Assembly (NCBI RefSeq): GCF_001306035.1
Contig: NZ_LGCM01000027.1
Span: forward strand, 124,001 to 188,000
Direction of reading: 5' to 3'
Origin: Levilinea saccharolytica
Lineage (GTDB): Bacteria > Chloroflexota > Anaerolineae > Anaerolineales > Anaerolineaceae
Length of the DNA stretch: 64,000 bases
A program made the position numbers and the translations under genes. A model generated the notes under the pieces. It searched no databases. It was not told the DNA's origin and saw nothing but the letters and a program-made list of their open reading frames with translations. Shown in pieces: positions 45,576 through 52,630 of this stretch (positions are counted from its first letter, which is position 1; each line of letters starts with the position of its first letter).

Positions 45576-45785
45576 ATGGATCTGCAAGAGATTGAGATCA
45601 CCATCAACAAAAAGGGGCAGGTAGAGATCCACGTGCGCGGCGTCAAAGGCAAAGCCTGCCTGGATCTGACCCAAAGCCTCGAAGCCGCCCTGGGGGGCGA
45701 AGTCCTCCTGCGCGAAATGACCCCCGAAGCGCTGGACGAAGACAACCCCCTGGGAAATTCACAGCAGTTGACCACCAAAAGCTAA
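45576..45785 (+). CDS. DUF2997-family small protein
   Basis: 69 residues with the DUF2997 layout: strand IEITINKKGQVEIHVRGVKGKACLDLT, then helix LEAALGGEVLLREMTPEAL. The single Cys (C28) in GKxC followed by Asp-Leu-Thr sits at the position where family members usually carry GxxC..T. No known activity; it could be a peptide-sized adaptor or a modified substrate for the radical-SAM protein encoded 15 bases downstream. AAAGGAG site before the ATG. Confidence 0.8.
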   Translation: MDLQEIEITINKKGQVEIHVRGVKGKACLDLTQSLEAALGGEVLLREMTPEALDEDNPLGNSQQLTTKS

Positions 45786-45800
45786 GGCCAGTACCCTGCC

Positions 45801-46364
45801 GTGACCTCTGCGCTTCAAGTGCACCATCTGGAACCGTCCAGCAAGGTGAACGGCCCCGGCCAGCGCGCCGTAGTGTGGCTGCAAGGCTGCACCCTGGCCT
45901 GCCCGGGCTGCTTCAACCCGCTGACTCACGCCCCCAAGGGCGGAGCCTCCTACGCAGTGGATTCCGTCTATCAGTGGGTTCAATCCCTGCCGCCAGAAAG
46001 CACTGGTCTCACCATCTCCGGCGGCGAACCGCTCCAGCAGCTGAGCCCCCTCATTCAACTGCTCCAGCAGGTTCGCGCCAACACCACCCTCTCGGTCATC
46101 CTGTTCACCGGGTACACCTGGGAGGAAATTCACAAAATGCCGGGGGCGTCCGCTCTCATGGGTCTGTTGGATGTGTGCATCGCTGGCCGCTTCCAGCAAG
46201 CCAGCCGCCTCGCTCATCATTTGGCCGGATCTGCCAACAAAACCTTCCATTTTCTCACCAGCCGTTACAGCCCAGCCAATTTCGAGCAAGTGGAGCAGGC
46301 TGAAATCATCCTGGCCCCCGACGGCGAAATTCGCATCAGCGGCATTAATCCGCCCGCCCTATGA
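45801..46364 (+). CDS. radical-SAM activase-like protein (NrdG/PflA-like, 4Fe-4S single-cluster)
   Basis: 187 residues. The cluster motif C30-xxx-C34-xx-C37 (QGCTLACPGCFNP) and TISGGEPLQQ (71-80) identify the small radical-SAM group containing the anaerobic ribonucleotide reductase activase NrdG. No glycyl-radical enzyme or class III reductase gene is adjacent; instead it is embedded in a chaperone/WD40 operon, so its target is probably encoded in that operon. GTG start at 45801. Its TGA overlaps the ATG of WD40 protein B (ATGA). Confidence 0.82.
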   Translation: MTSALQVHHLEPSSKVNGPGQRAVVWLQGCTLACPGCFNPLTHAPKGGASYAVDSVYQWVQSLPPESTGLTISGGEPLQQLSPLIQLLQQVRANTTLSVILFTGYTWEEIHKMPGASALMGLLDVCIAGRFQQASRLAHHLAGSANKTFHFLTSRYSPANFEQVEQAEIILAPDGEIRISGINPPAL

Positions 46365-48610
46365 CCCCCGAAGATCTGCACGCCCTGGCCAAGTTTCTCA
46401 GCAGCGCCAACCCCCAGACGTTGGAGTCCAGCGCCCTGCAGCAATTCTTATTGCTGCGCGGGGCCGTGGCCGCTCTGCAGGACGACGGCTCTCACCAGGC
46501 GGCAGCCTTTTTAGCCCAGGCCGCCGCGGATTGCCCCATCCCAGAAACCCGCGCACTGGCCCTTCAGGCCCTGGGGCTAATGGCCTCCCAGGGTTCTCCC
46601 GATGCCCTTCGCCAGCTTTTTGACCTGTACTTCACCTGGGGCAGCCCAGACACTGCCCAGCAAATTATCACCCGCGGGCTTATCCATCCGGACCCCCAGG
46701 CGCAAAATGCCTTCGCCTTCCTCACCCAGCCGCCCGACCAATGGGCCAGTCAACCGCAGGCCTACACCGCTCTCACCGCCTTCTATCGCCAGGCCGAGCC
46801 GGCCGTTCAGAAGCATCTCCTTCAGGCAGCCAAAAATTACCACCTGTCCCCCTGGATCTGGATCGTCACCATCGCAGCATCCCCCGATCAACCCGAAGCC
46901 TACGCGGACATCCTGAATCACGGCTACCCCACCCTCAATGGCGAGCTGCGCGCCCTCTTCCTCGCTGTTCTGTCCGAACACATACAGAAGGGCAGTCAGC
47001 CAGCTGCGGATGCACTGGCGGCTTTATTCTTACGTTTCGACGATCCCCAGGCCCTGCAAACAGCCGTAACCCTCAAAGCCGCCCCATCCGACTCGCTGCA
47101 GCGCGCCTTGTTCTTCTTCCTCTCCGGCCAATGGGCGGAATACGAGCGCGTAGATTTTAACCACACGCTGCTCACATCGCTTTACGAAAGTGCCTCACCC
47201 GCTCTTCGCCGCCGCATCCTAGCCCAAAGCCGCACCTCCGGCCACATCGAATGGCTGAACCCGGCTGGCGCGGTCCGGCCGCGCTGGCTTTCGGAGCTTT
47301 CTCCCGCCGATTGGCAGGCAGCCGTCCAATCCCTGGCCCAATCCGACCGCACCGCGGATCTGTGGAAGCTGATCCTGGTTTCCCCGCCCACCGAATCGGT
47401 GCGCATCCTCGACGTCCTGCGTTCGCTCCAATGGCAGCCGCCCAACGCAGAAGACCGCGGCTTTTATTCCCAATTGTTAACCCTGGCGGGCGATTGTCTC
47501 AAGACCCCTTTCACCCTGCCTCAGCCGCGCCGCCTGAAGGGGCTGGAAGCTGTGGTATCGTCCCTGCTCTTCGAACCCTCCGGAAAACATCTCATCGTCG
47601 GAACTGCTGCCTCGGCCATCCACTTCTTTGATATTCCTCATTGGGACTTGCAGGGTCAGGTCATCCTGGCTCCCACCCGCCCCATTCGCACCCTGGCGGT
47701 CAACACCCAGGGCTCCTATCTGGCTGCCGCGGGCGGTGATAACGCCGTCCATATTTTCCGCCTGGATAATTTTCAGCTGGCCAAATCGATCACCGGCCAC
47801 ACCAATTTGATCCGCGGCCTGGCCATCGCCGCCGATGAACGCACCCTTTACAGCGCCGGGTTTGACGGAACCGTGCGCGCCTGGCGCTTTCCCGTCGGCG
47901 GGGAACTCTGGCAGGCTGCCCCTGGGGATCAGGAAATCACCGCGCTGCACTGCTCTGCCCAGGGCGACCTGCTCATCACCACCGGCAGCCTCGGCAAATT
48001 GCACGTTTGGGGCGCAGCCGACGGGCAAATGCTCTGGGAGCTGTCCGCGCATGACGGCCCCATCACCGCTTTAGCCCTCTCACCCTCCTCCGCCGCTGCG
48101 GTCACCGCCGGGCGCGACAGCCGTCTGTGCATCTGGAATTACGCCAGCGGACGCAGCCTGAACCAGTTCAGCCTCTCTTCCGAAACAGGCCGCGCCACCT
48201 GCCTCGTCCATCACCCCACCGCCTCAGCCGTTTTCATGGGGGATGACCGCGGTCAAATCACCTGCTGGAATCCGACCAACGGACAGGCTCTGCTGCCTGC
48301 GCTCACCAGCCATTCCAAAACGGTCCTCGCTGCCGCCATCTCACCCGACGGGCGCTTTTTGGTCACATCGGGCATGGAGGGCGCTTTGCTTGCCTGGGAT
48401 TTAGAGCTCTTCCTTTTAACCCATCAGAATCTAGAACAGCTCACCCCAGCCGCTTTGCCGCGCGTGCAAAGCCTGCTGACCGCTGCTGCCCGCCCAACAG
48501 AGCGCGTCTGGCTGTCCTATGTGCTAGAAATTCTCCGCCGCCGTCAAAAATACGAAATCGAACTGGGTTCCGCTGTCATCCAGGCCGGAGAATTTGATAT
48601 TCAGCTATAA
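46361..48610 (+). CDS. HEAT-like/WD40 repeat protein B
   Basis: 749 residues. Helical N-terminal ~380 residues, then about seven WD40-like repeats (VVSSLLFEPSGKHLIVGTA, IRTLAVNTQGSYLAAAGGD, IRGLAIAADERTLYSAGFDG, ITALALSPSSAAAVTAGRDS, VLAAAISPDGRFLVTSG) ending with EIELGSAVIQAGEFDIQL. The helical part shares a pattern with protein A (F/L-L-S/T-GQ-Y/W..Y....DF..LL, then LR..I......G...YL). Translationally coupled to the radical-SAM gene. No enzyme motif. Last member of the eight-gene set; the MFS gene follows after 28 bases. Confidence 0.8.
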   Translation: MTPEDLHALAKFLSSANPQTLESSALQQFLLLRGAVAALQDDGSHQAAAFLAQAAADCPIPETRALALQALGLMASQGSPDALRQLFDLYFTWGSPDTAQQIITRGLIHPDPQAQNAFAFLTQPPDQWASQPQAYTALTAFYRQAEPAVQKHLLQAAKNYHLSPWIWIVTIAASPDQPEAYADILNHGYPTLNGELRALFLAVLSEHIQKGSQPAADALAALFLRFDDPQALQTAVTLKAAPSDSLQRALFFFLSGQWAEYERVDFNHTLLTSLYESASPALRRRILAQSRTSGHIEWLNPAGAVRPRWLSELSPADWQAAVQSLAQSDRTADLWKLILVSPPTESVRILDVLRSLQWQPPNAEDRGFYSQLLTLAGDCLKTPFTLPQPRRLKGLEAVVSSLLFEPSGKHLIVGTAASAIHFFDIPHWDLQGQVILAPTRPIRTLAVNTQGSYLAAAGGDNAVHIFRLDNFQLAKSITGHTNLIRGLAIAADERTLYSAGFDGTVRAWRFPVGGELWQAAPGDQEITALHCSAQGDLLITTGSLGKLHVWGAADGQMLWELSAHDGPITALALSPSSAAAVTAGRDSRLCIWNYASGRSLNQFSLSSETGRATCLVHHPTASAVFMGDDRGQITCWNPTNGQALLPALTSHSKTVLAAAISPDGRFLVTSGMEGALLAWDLELFLLTHQNLEQLTPAALPRVQSLLTAAARPTERVWLSYVLEILRRRQKYEIELGSAVIQAGEFDIQL

Positions 48611-48638
48611 TGAATAAAACCAACTGAAAGAAGGTTCC

Positions 48639-49913
48639 ATGATTCAGCTGTTTCAACGCTTGATTCGTTGGTTTTCTACGCCCCAAAGCAGCCCAACGAT
48701 ACACAAGCGCAATTTTGTAAATGTTCAAATTGACGCCATCGGTGTTGGCCTGGCCAACGCCGCCGCGCCCTTCTTACCGGTTTTCCTCGCCCGCGAAGGG
48801 GCCTCCAATCTGGAGGTCAGCCTGCTCACCACCATGCCGGCCGTCACCGGCCTGCTGCTGTCTATCCCCATTGGCCGCCTGCTCCAGCGCCAGCGCGACA
48901 TCGTCCCCTGGTTTTCCGGCTCCCGCCTGCTCTATCTCACCTCCTACGCTCTTACCGGTCTGGCCATCTGGCTGGTTCCCAAAGATTCTCTGATCTTCAC
49001 CATCCTGCTCGTCTGGGCTTTAGTCACCATCCCCCAGACCGCCCTATCCATCTCCTTTTCCGTTGTCATGAACGCGGTGGCTGGTCCGGTCGGCCGCTTT
49101 GAGTTGATGAGCCGCCGCTGGAGTATTCTCGGACTCACCACTTCCATCACCGTCATGGCTGTGGGCTGGACCTTAGATCGGCTGGCTTACCCCCTCAATT
49201 ACCAGATCGTGTTCCTAGGCCTGTCCATCGGCGGGCTGATCAGTTACTATTTTTCCAGCCACCTCACCCTGGAAAAAGTCACCCCGCCGGCCGAAATCCG
49301 CGCTCGTTCCATTCGCGAAAGCGTCCAAAACTACCTGTCCCTCATCTCCTCCCAGAAAGCCTTTGTCAGCTTTGTGGCCAAACGGTTGGTTTACAACACC
49401 GGGGCCATCCTCTCCGTCCCCCTGCTGCCTCTCTACTTCGTGCGCGAGGTAAAAGCCAGCGATTCCTGGATCGCCACCATCACCACCGCCCAGACCGCCA
49501 TCCTCATCCTCGGCTATTTCTTCTGGACCCGTCAATCCCGTTCCAAAGGCGCGCGCAAAGTCCTGCTGTGGACCACGTTCGGCCTCTCGCTCTACCCCCT
49601 GGCCGTGGCTCTCACCCATCAGGTGGGACTCATCGCCATCTTCGCCGGCGTCGCCGGTATCTTTCAGGCTGGGCTGAACCTGGTATTCTTCGATGAGCTG
49701 ATGAAAACCGTGCCGCCCGAGTACAGCGCCACGTTTATCTCCTTTTCTCAAAGCCTGGAATACATCCCCTCCATTCTTGCCCCCCTCCTGGCCTCATTCT
49801 TGGCCAGTTGGATTGGCCTGGGCGCCGGCTTGCTCATCAGCGCCGCCTTCCGCCTGATTGGCTTTCTCCTGTTTTTCTTTGAAAAGCAATCCCCAGCTTC
49901 CGCTCGCGCTTAA
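48639..49913 (+). CDS. MFS transporter
   Basis: 424 residues with about eleven or twelve hydrophobic segments. N-terminal NFVNVQIDAIGVGLANAAAPFLPVFLAREGAS precedes an MFS fold with a loop GRLLQRQRDIVPW after TM2. No family-specific motif that names a substrate. It follows the WD40 gene by 28 bases and may be read through from the chaperone operon, though it shares no obvious function with it. Confidence 0.8.
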   Translation: MIQLFQRLIRWFSTPQSSPTIHKRNFVNVQIDAIGVGLANAAAPFLPVFLAREGASNLEVSLLTTMPAVTGLLLSIPIGRLLQRQRDIVPWFSGSRLLYLTSYALTGLAIWLVPKDSLIFTILLVWALVTIPQTALSISFSVVMNAVAGPVGRFELMSRRWSILGLTTSITVMAVGWTLDRLAYPLNYQIVFLGLSIGGLISYYFSSHLTLEKVTPPAEIRARSIRESVQNYLSLISSQKAFVSFVAKRLVYNTGAILSVPLLPLYFVREVKASDSWIATITTAQTAILILGYFFWTRQSRSKGARKVLLWTTFGLSLYPLAVALTHQVGLIAIFAGVAGIFQAGLNLVFFDELMKTVPPEYSATFISFSQSLEYIPSILAPLLASFLASWIGLGAGLLISAAFRLIGFLLFFFEKQSPASARA

Positions 49914-49962
49914 ATGTTGGATGAGAGTTTGGATTTTTGCGCCAATTTCTGCTAAGATTGGC

Positions 49963-49968
49963 TATAAT
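49963..49968 (+). promoter_or_regulatory. -10 TATAAT for rhodanese gene
   Basis: TATAAT 51 bases before the start at 50019 in the 105-base gap after the MFS gene. A TTGCGC at 49937 is too far (20-base spacer) to be convincing. Confidence 0.45.
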
Positions 49969-50018
49969 ATTGATGATATTTACGATCAGCATTATCTGTA
50001 TAGAAGACTGAGGCCGCT

Positions 50019-50498
50019 ATGAAGAGAAGCAAAGCCAAACTAAAACAATCCAATTCTGCCCCTTTATTGATGATCCTGGCTGGCACCGTGCTGATCGTCT
50101 CTATCCTGATCTGGCAGGTTGTCACCAGTGCCCAAAGCGCAGCCAGCACCGCCACCCCGGTGGGTGAAATCCCGGTAGACCGCATATCCCGCGTCGCCCT
50201 TGAACAGGCCAAAACCGCTTTTGACACCAAGGCTGCCGTGTTTGTGGACGTGCGCAGCAGCGGCTCCTTCCTCAACCAGCATATCACCGGCTCCGTGAGC
50301 ATCCCCCTGAACGAACTCCCCAGCCGGCTGGGCGAGCTGGGCAAGCAGGATTGGATCATCCCCTATTGCACTTGACCGAACGAAGAGAGCAGCGCCCGTG
50401 CGGCGCAAATCATGCTGGCCAACGGATTTACCAACGTTACCCCACTCCTGGGTGGTTTTGAAGCCTGGATCAATCAGGGCTATCCGGTTCAACCATAA
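50019..50498 (+). CDS. membrane-anchored rhodanese with in-frame UGA (candidate selenoprotein)
   Basis: Read through the TGA at 50373-50375, the frame gives 159 residues: a cytosolic basic N-terminus, one membrane anchor (~15-36), then a single rhodanese domain (VFVDVRSSGSFLNQHITGSVSIPLNEL; after the TGA, SSARAAQIMLANGFTNV and LLGGFEAWINQGYP). The TGA falls in the active-site loop: Y116-C117-T118-U119-P-N-E, where relatives have YCxCPNE, so it replaces the second Cys. The remainder after the TGA is an undisturbed rhodanese end with no other stop. A SECIS-like hairpin follows. A nonsense mutation is the alternative; no frameshift is needed. Confidence 0.7.
50373..50406 (+). promoter_or_regulatory. 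UGA codon with bacterial-SECIS-like hairpin
   Basis: After the UGA (50373-50375), GCGCC (50392-50396) pairs with GGCGC (50402-50406) around loop CGTGC, with G in the second loop position and the loop 21 bases from the UGA, within the usual 16-37-base range for bacterial SECIS. The stem is short (5 bp). Confidence 0.55.
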
Positions 50499-50503
50499 TC
50501 ACA

Positions 50504-50532
50504 CGCCGGCGGGCAAAAAATTTCCGTCGGCG
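50504..50532 (+). terminator. hairpin after rhodanese gene
   Basis: CGCCGGCGG (50504-50512) pairs with CCGTCGGCG (50524-50532) with one G-T wobble, starting five bases after the stop codon. Confidence 0.5.
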
Positions 50533-50597
50533 CGCATATCCAAAACCCAATCCGATTAACTTGACTCAAAAAATTTCCGCTTTCTAAATATTGCGGA

Positions 50598-50603
50598 TAT
50601 AAT
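50598..50603 (+). promoter_or_regulatory. -10 TATAAT of glycine riboswitch-gcv operon
   Basis: TATAAT about 35 bases before the riboswitch core. A TTGACT at 50561 is too distant to be its -35. Confidence 0.5.
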
Positions 50604-50639
50604 AGAATGGATCCCTCAGTGGATCAAAAAATATACCCA

Positions 50640-50830
50640 TGAAAGTTGGGAAGAGACCCGTCAAAAGGATCTGACGGGCACCGAAGGGGCAAATTTGCTC
50701 CCCCGCAAGGCGCAAATGAAACTCTCAGGTACCAGGGACCCTGCTTTCTACCCCTCTGAAAAGTCGCAAGACACCCACGGGGCAAGCCTCTCCGCAGGCG
50801 AATCTCTCAGGTTGATGACAGAGGCAATCC
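50640..50830 (+). promoter_or_regulatory. tandem glycine riboswitch
   Basis: Two aptamer cores are visible. The first has GAAGGGGCAAATT (near 50683) and GCGCAAATGAAACTCTCAGG (50710-50729); the second has CACGGGGCAAGCC (near 50776) and GGCGAATCTCTCAGG (50797-50811) followed by GATGACAGAGG. These paired GGGGCAA ... CTCTCAGG strings define the gcvT-type tandem glycine riboswitch. It directly precedes gcvH-gcvPA-gcvPB and should turn them on in glycine. Confidence 0.93.
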
Positions 50831-50885
50831 AGTTCCGTTCGCGCAATCGAATACCCGCACCCTAATTTTCTTCAGGAGGAATGTC

Positions 50886-51278
50886 GTGAATATTCCAGCT
50901 AATTTAAAGTATGCCGAAACCGATGAGTGGGTCCTGGTCGAAGGCAATGTCGCTACCATTGGTATTTCCGATCACGCTCAGGATCAACTGTCGGACATCG
51001 TCTTCGTCGAAATCGTGGTTTCTGAAGGCGATACCGTGAAGAAAGGGGCTACCTGCGCCACCCTCGAATCTGTGAAAGCCGCTGCGGATGTCAACCTGCC
51101 CGTCTCTGGCAAAGTTGTCGCCATCAACGAAGATCTCGCCCAGACTCCCGAAGTGGTCAACAGCGATCCCTACGGGAAAGCCTGGATGGTCAAAGTTGAA
51201 CTCGCCAACCCTGGCGAACTGACCGGTATGATGGACGCCGCTGCATACGAGAAATACTGCGCGGAACGGAGTCACTAA
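50886..51278 (+). CDS. gcvH: glycine cleavage system H protein
   Basis: 130-residue lipoyl carrier. The lipoyl Lys is K64 in LESVKAAAD; YAETDEWV near the N-terminus and NSDPYGKAWMVKV near 92 are family landmarks. It shuttles the aminomethyl group between P, T and L proteins. GTG start at 50886, preceded by AGGAGGA; the stop overlaps the gcvPA start (TAATG). Controlled by the riboswitch upstream. Confidence 0.97.
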   Translation: MNIPANLKYAETDEWVLVEGNVATIGISDHAQDQLSDIVFVEIVVSEGDTVKKGATCATLESVKAAADVNLPVSGKVVAINEDLAQTPEVVNSDPYGKAWMVKVELANPGELTGMMDAAAYEKYCAERSH

Positions 51279-52630
51279 TGTATATTCCCCATACCGATGC
51301 GGAACGGGAGGCGATGCTCCGAACCATCGGCGTTAAGAGCCTGGATGAACTTTTCCAGGACGTGCCCGCGGAATTCCGCTTTCCGAAATTAGATCTGCCC
51401 CCGGCGCTCACCGAAATGGAAGCCGTGGCGCAGCTTCAGGAACTGGCTGGGGCCAACGAAAACACCCGCGATCTGGTGTGTTTTCTCGGCGCAGGCGCCT
51501 ACAACCATTTCATCCCCGCCGCTGTCGACAGCTTGCTGCGCCGCGGCGAATTCTTCACCGCCTACACCCCTTACCAGCCCGAAGTTGCCCAGGGAACCTT
51601 ACAGGCCATCTTTGAATACCAATCCCTGGTCGCCAACCTGACCGGCATGGATGTCAGCAACGCCTCGCATTACGATGGGGCCACCGCCGCAGCCGAAGCC
51701 GCCGTCCTGGCCTACCACCATTTCCGCGGGAAGCGCGGCAAAATTGTGCTGTCGCCCTCCCTCAACCCCATGTTCCGTGCCACCGTGCGCACCTACATGG
51801 ACGGATATGAAGGCCTAGTACTCACCGGCGATGAAGCCAGCGTGGATCCCTTCCTCACACCTGAGGATTTGATCCCCATGGTAGATCAGAACACTTCCAT
51901 GGTCGCGGTGCAGTATCCCGATTTCTTCGGGCGCGTCTTTGATTACACCGCCCTGGCCAAGGCCGTCCACGAAGCCGGCGCGCTCCTCGTCGTCGCCGTC
52001 AATCCCACTGCTCTGGGCATGCTCAAAGCCCCGGGTGAGTTTGGCGCAGACATCGTGGTGGGCGAAGGCCAGCCTCTGGGTATCCCCATGTCCTTTGGCG
52101 GCCCCTATCTGGGCCTCTTTGCCACCAAGAACGACTTCATCCGCAAAATTGCCGGCCGTCTGGTCGGCGAAACCGTCGATGCCCAAGGCCGCCGTGGTTA
52201 CGTCCTCACCCTCACCGCTCGCGAGCAGCACATTCGCCGCGAAAAAGCCACCTCCAACATCTGCACCAACCAGGGCCTCATCGCGCTGGCCTCCGCCGTG
52301 TACATGAGCCTGCTGGGCAAGCACGGCCTGCGCAAAGTAGCCGAGCTCTGCTATCACAAAGCTCACTACGCCGCCAGCCGCATTAATCAAATTGAGGGCT
52401 ACAGCCTGTGCGCCAACGCCCCCTTCTTCCATGAGTTCGTCGTCTGCTGCCCCAAACCCGTGTCCGAAATCAACGCACACTTGCTGGATCACGGCATCCT
52501 GGGCGGCTACGATCTGAGCAAGGATTATCCCGAATTGAGCAATCACATGCTCCTGGCCGTCACCGAAATGAACTCGAAGGAAGAAATTGACATGCTGTGT
52601 GATGTGCTTGCGGAGGTGAACCATGAGTGA
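51278..52630 (+). CDS. gcvPA: glycine dehydrogenase (decarboxylating) subunit 1
   Basis: 450-residue N-terminal half of the split P protein: YIPHTDAEREAML at the start, FLGAGAYNHFIPA, FTAYTPYQPEVAQGTLQAIFEYQS and GEGQPLGIPMSFGGPYLG. It forms a heterotetramer with GcvPB and carries no PLP Lys itself. Start overlaps the gcvH stop by one base; its end overlaps gcvPB by eight bases. Confidence 0.96.
   Translation: MYIPHTDAEREAMLRTIGVKSLDELFQDVPAEFRFPKLDLPPALTEMEAVAQLQELAGANENTRDLVCFLGAGAYNHFIPAAVDSLLRRGEFFTAYTPYQPEVAQGTLQAIFEYQSLVANLTGMDVSNASHYDGATAAAEAAVLAYHHFRGKRGKIVLSPSLNPMFRATVRTYMDGYEGLVLTGDEASVDPFLTPEDLIPMVDQNTSMVAVQYPDFFGRVFDYTALAKAVHEAGALLVVAVNPTALGMLKAPGEFGADIVVGEGQPLGIPMSFGGPYLGLFATKNDFIRKIAGRLVGETVDAQGRRGYVLTLTAREQHIRREKATSNICTNQGLIALASAVYMSLLGKHGLRKVAELCYHKAHYAASRINQIEGYSLCANAPFFHEFVVCCPKPVSEINAHLLDHGILGGYDLSKDYPELSNHMLLAVTEMNSKEEIDMLCDVLAEVNHE

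Noticed and set aside
38825-48610. Chaperone operon as a phage-defence or conflict island
   Set aside because: No nuclease, toxin, TIR, protease effector, integrase or tRNA attachment site is seen, and base use matches the neighbours; a housekeeping-type machine fits better.
50019-50375. Rhodanese as a simple pseudogene cut by a nonsense mutation
   Set aside because: Kept only as the alternative: the TGA coincides with a Cys position, the rest of the frame is intact and a SECIS-like hairpin follows.
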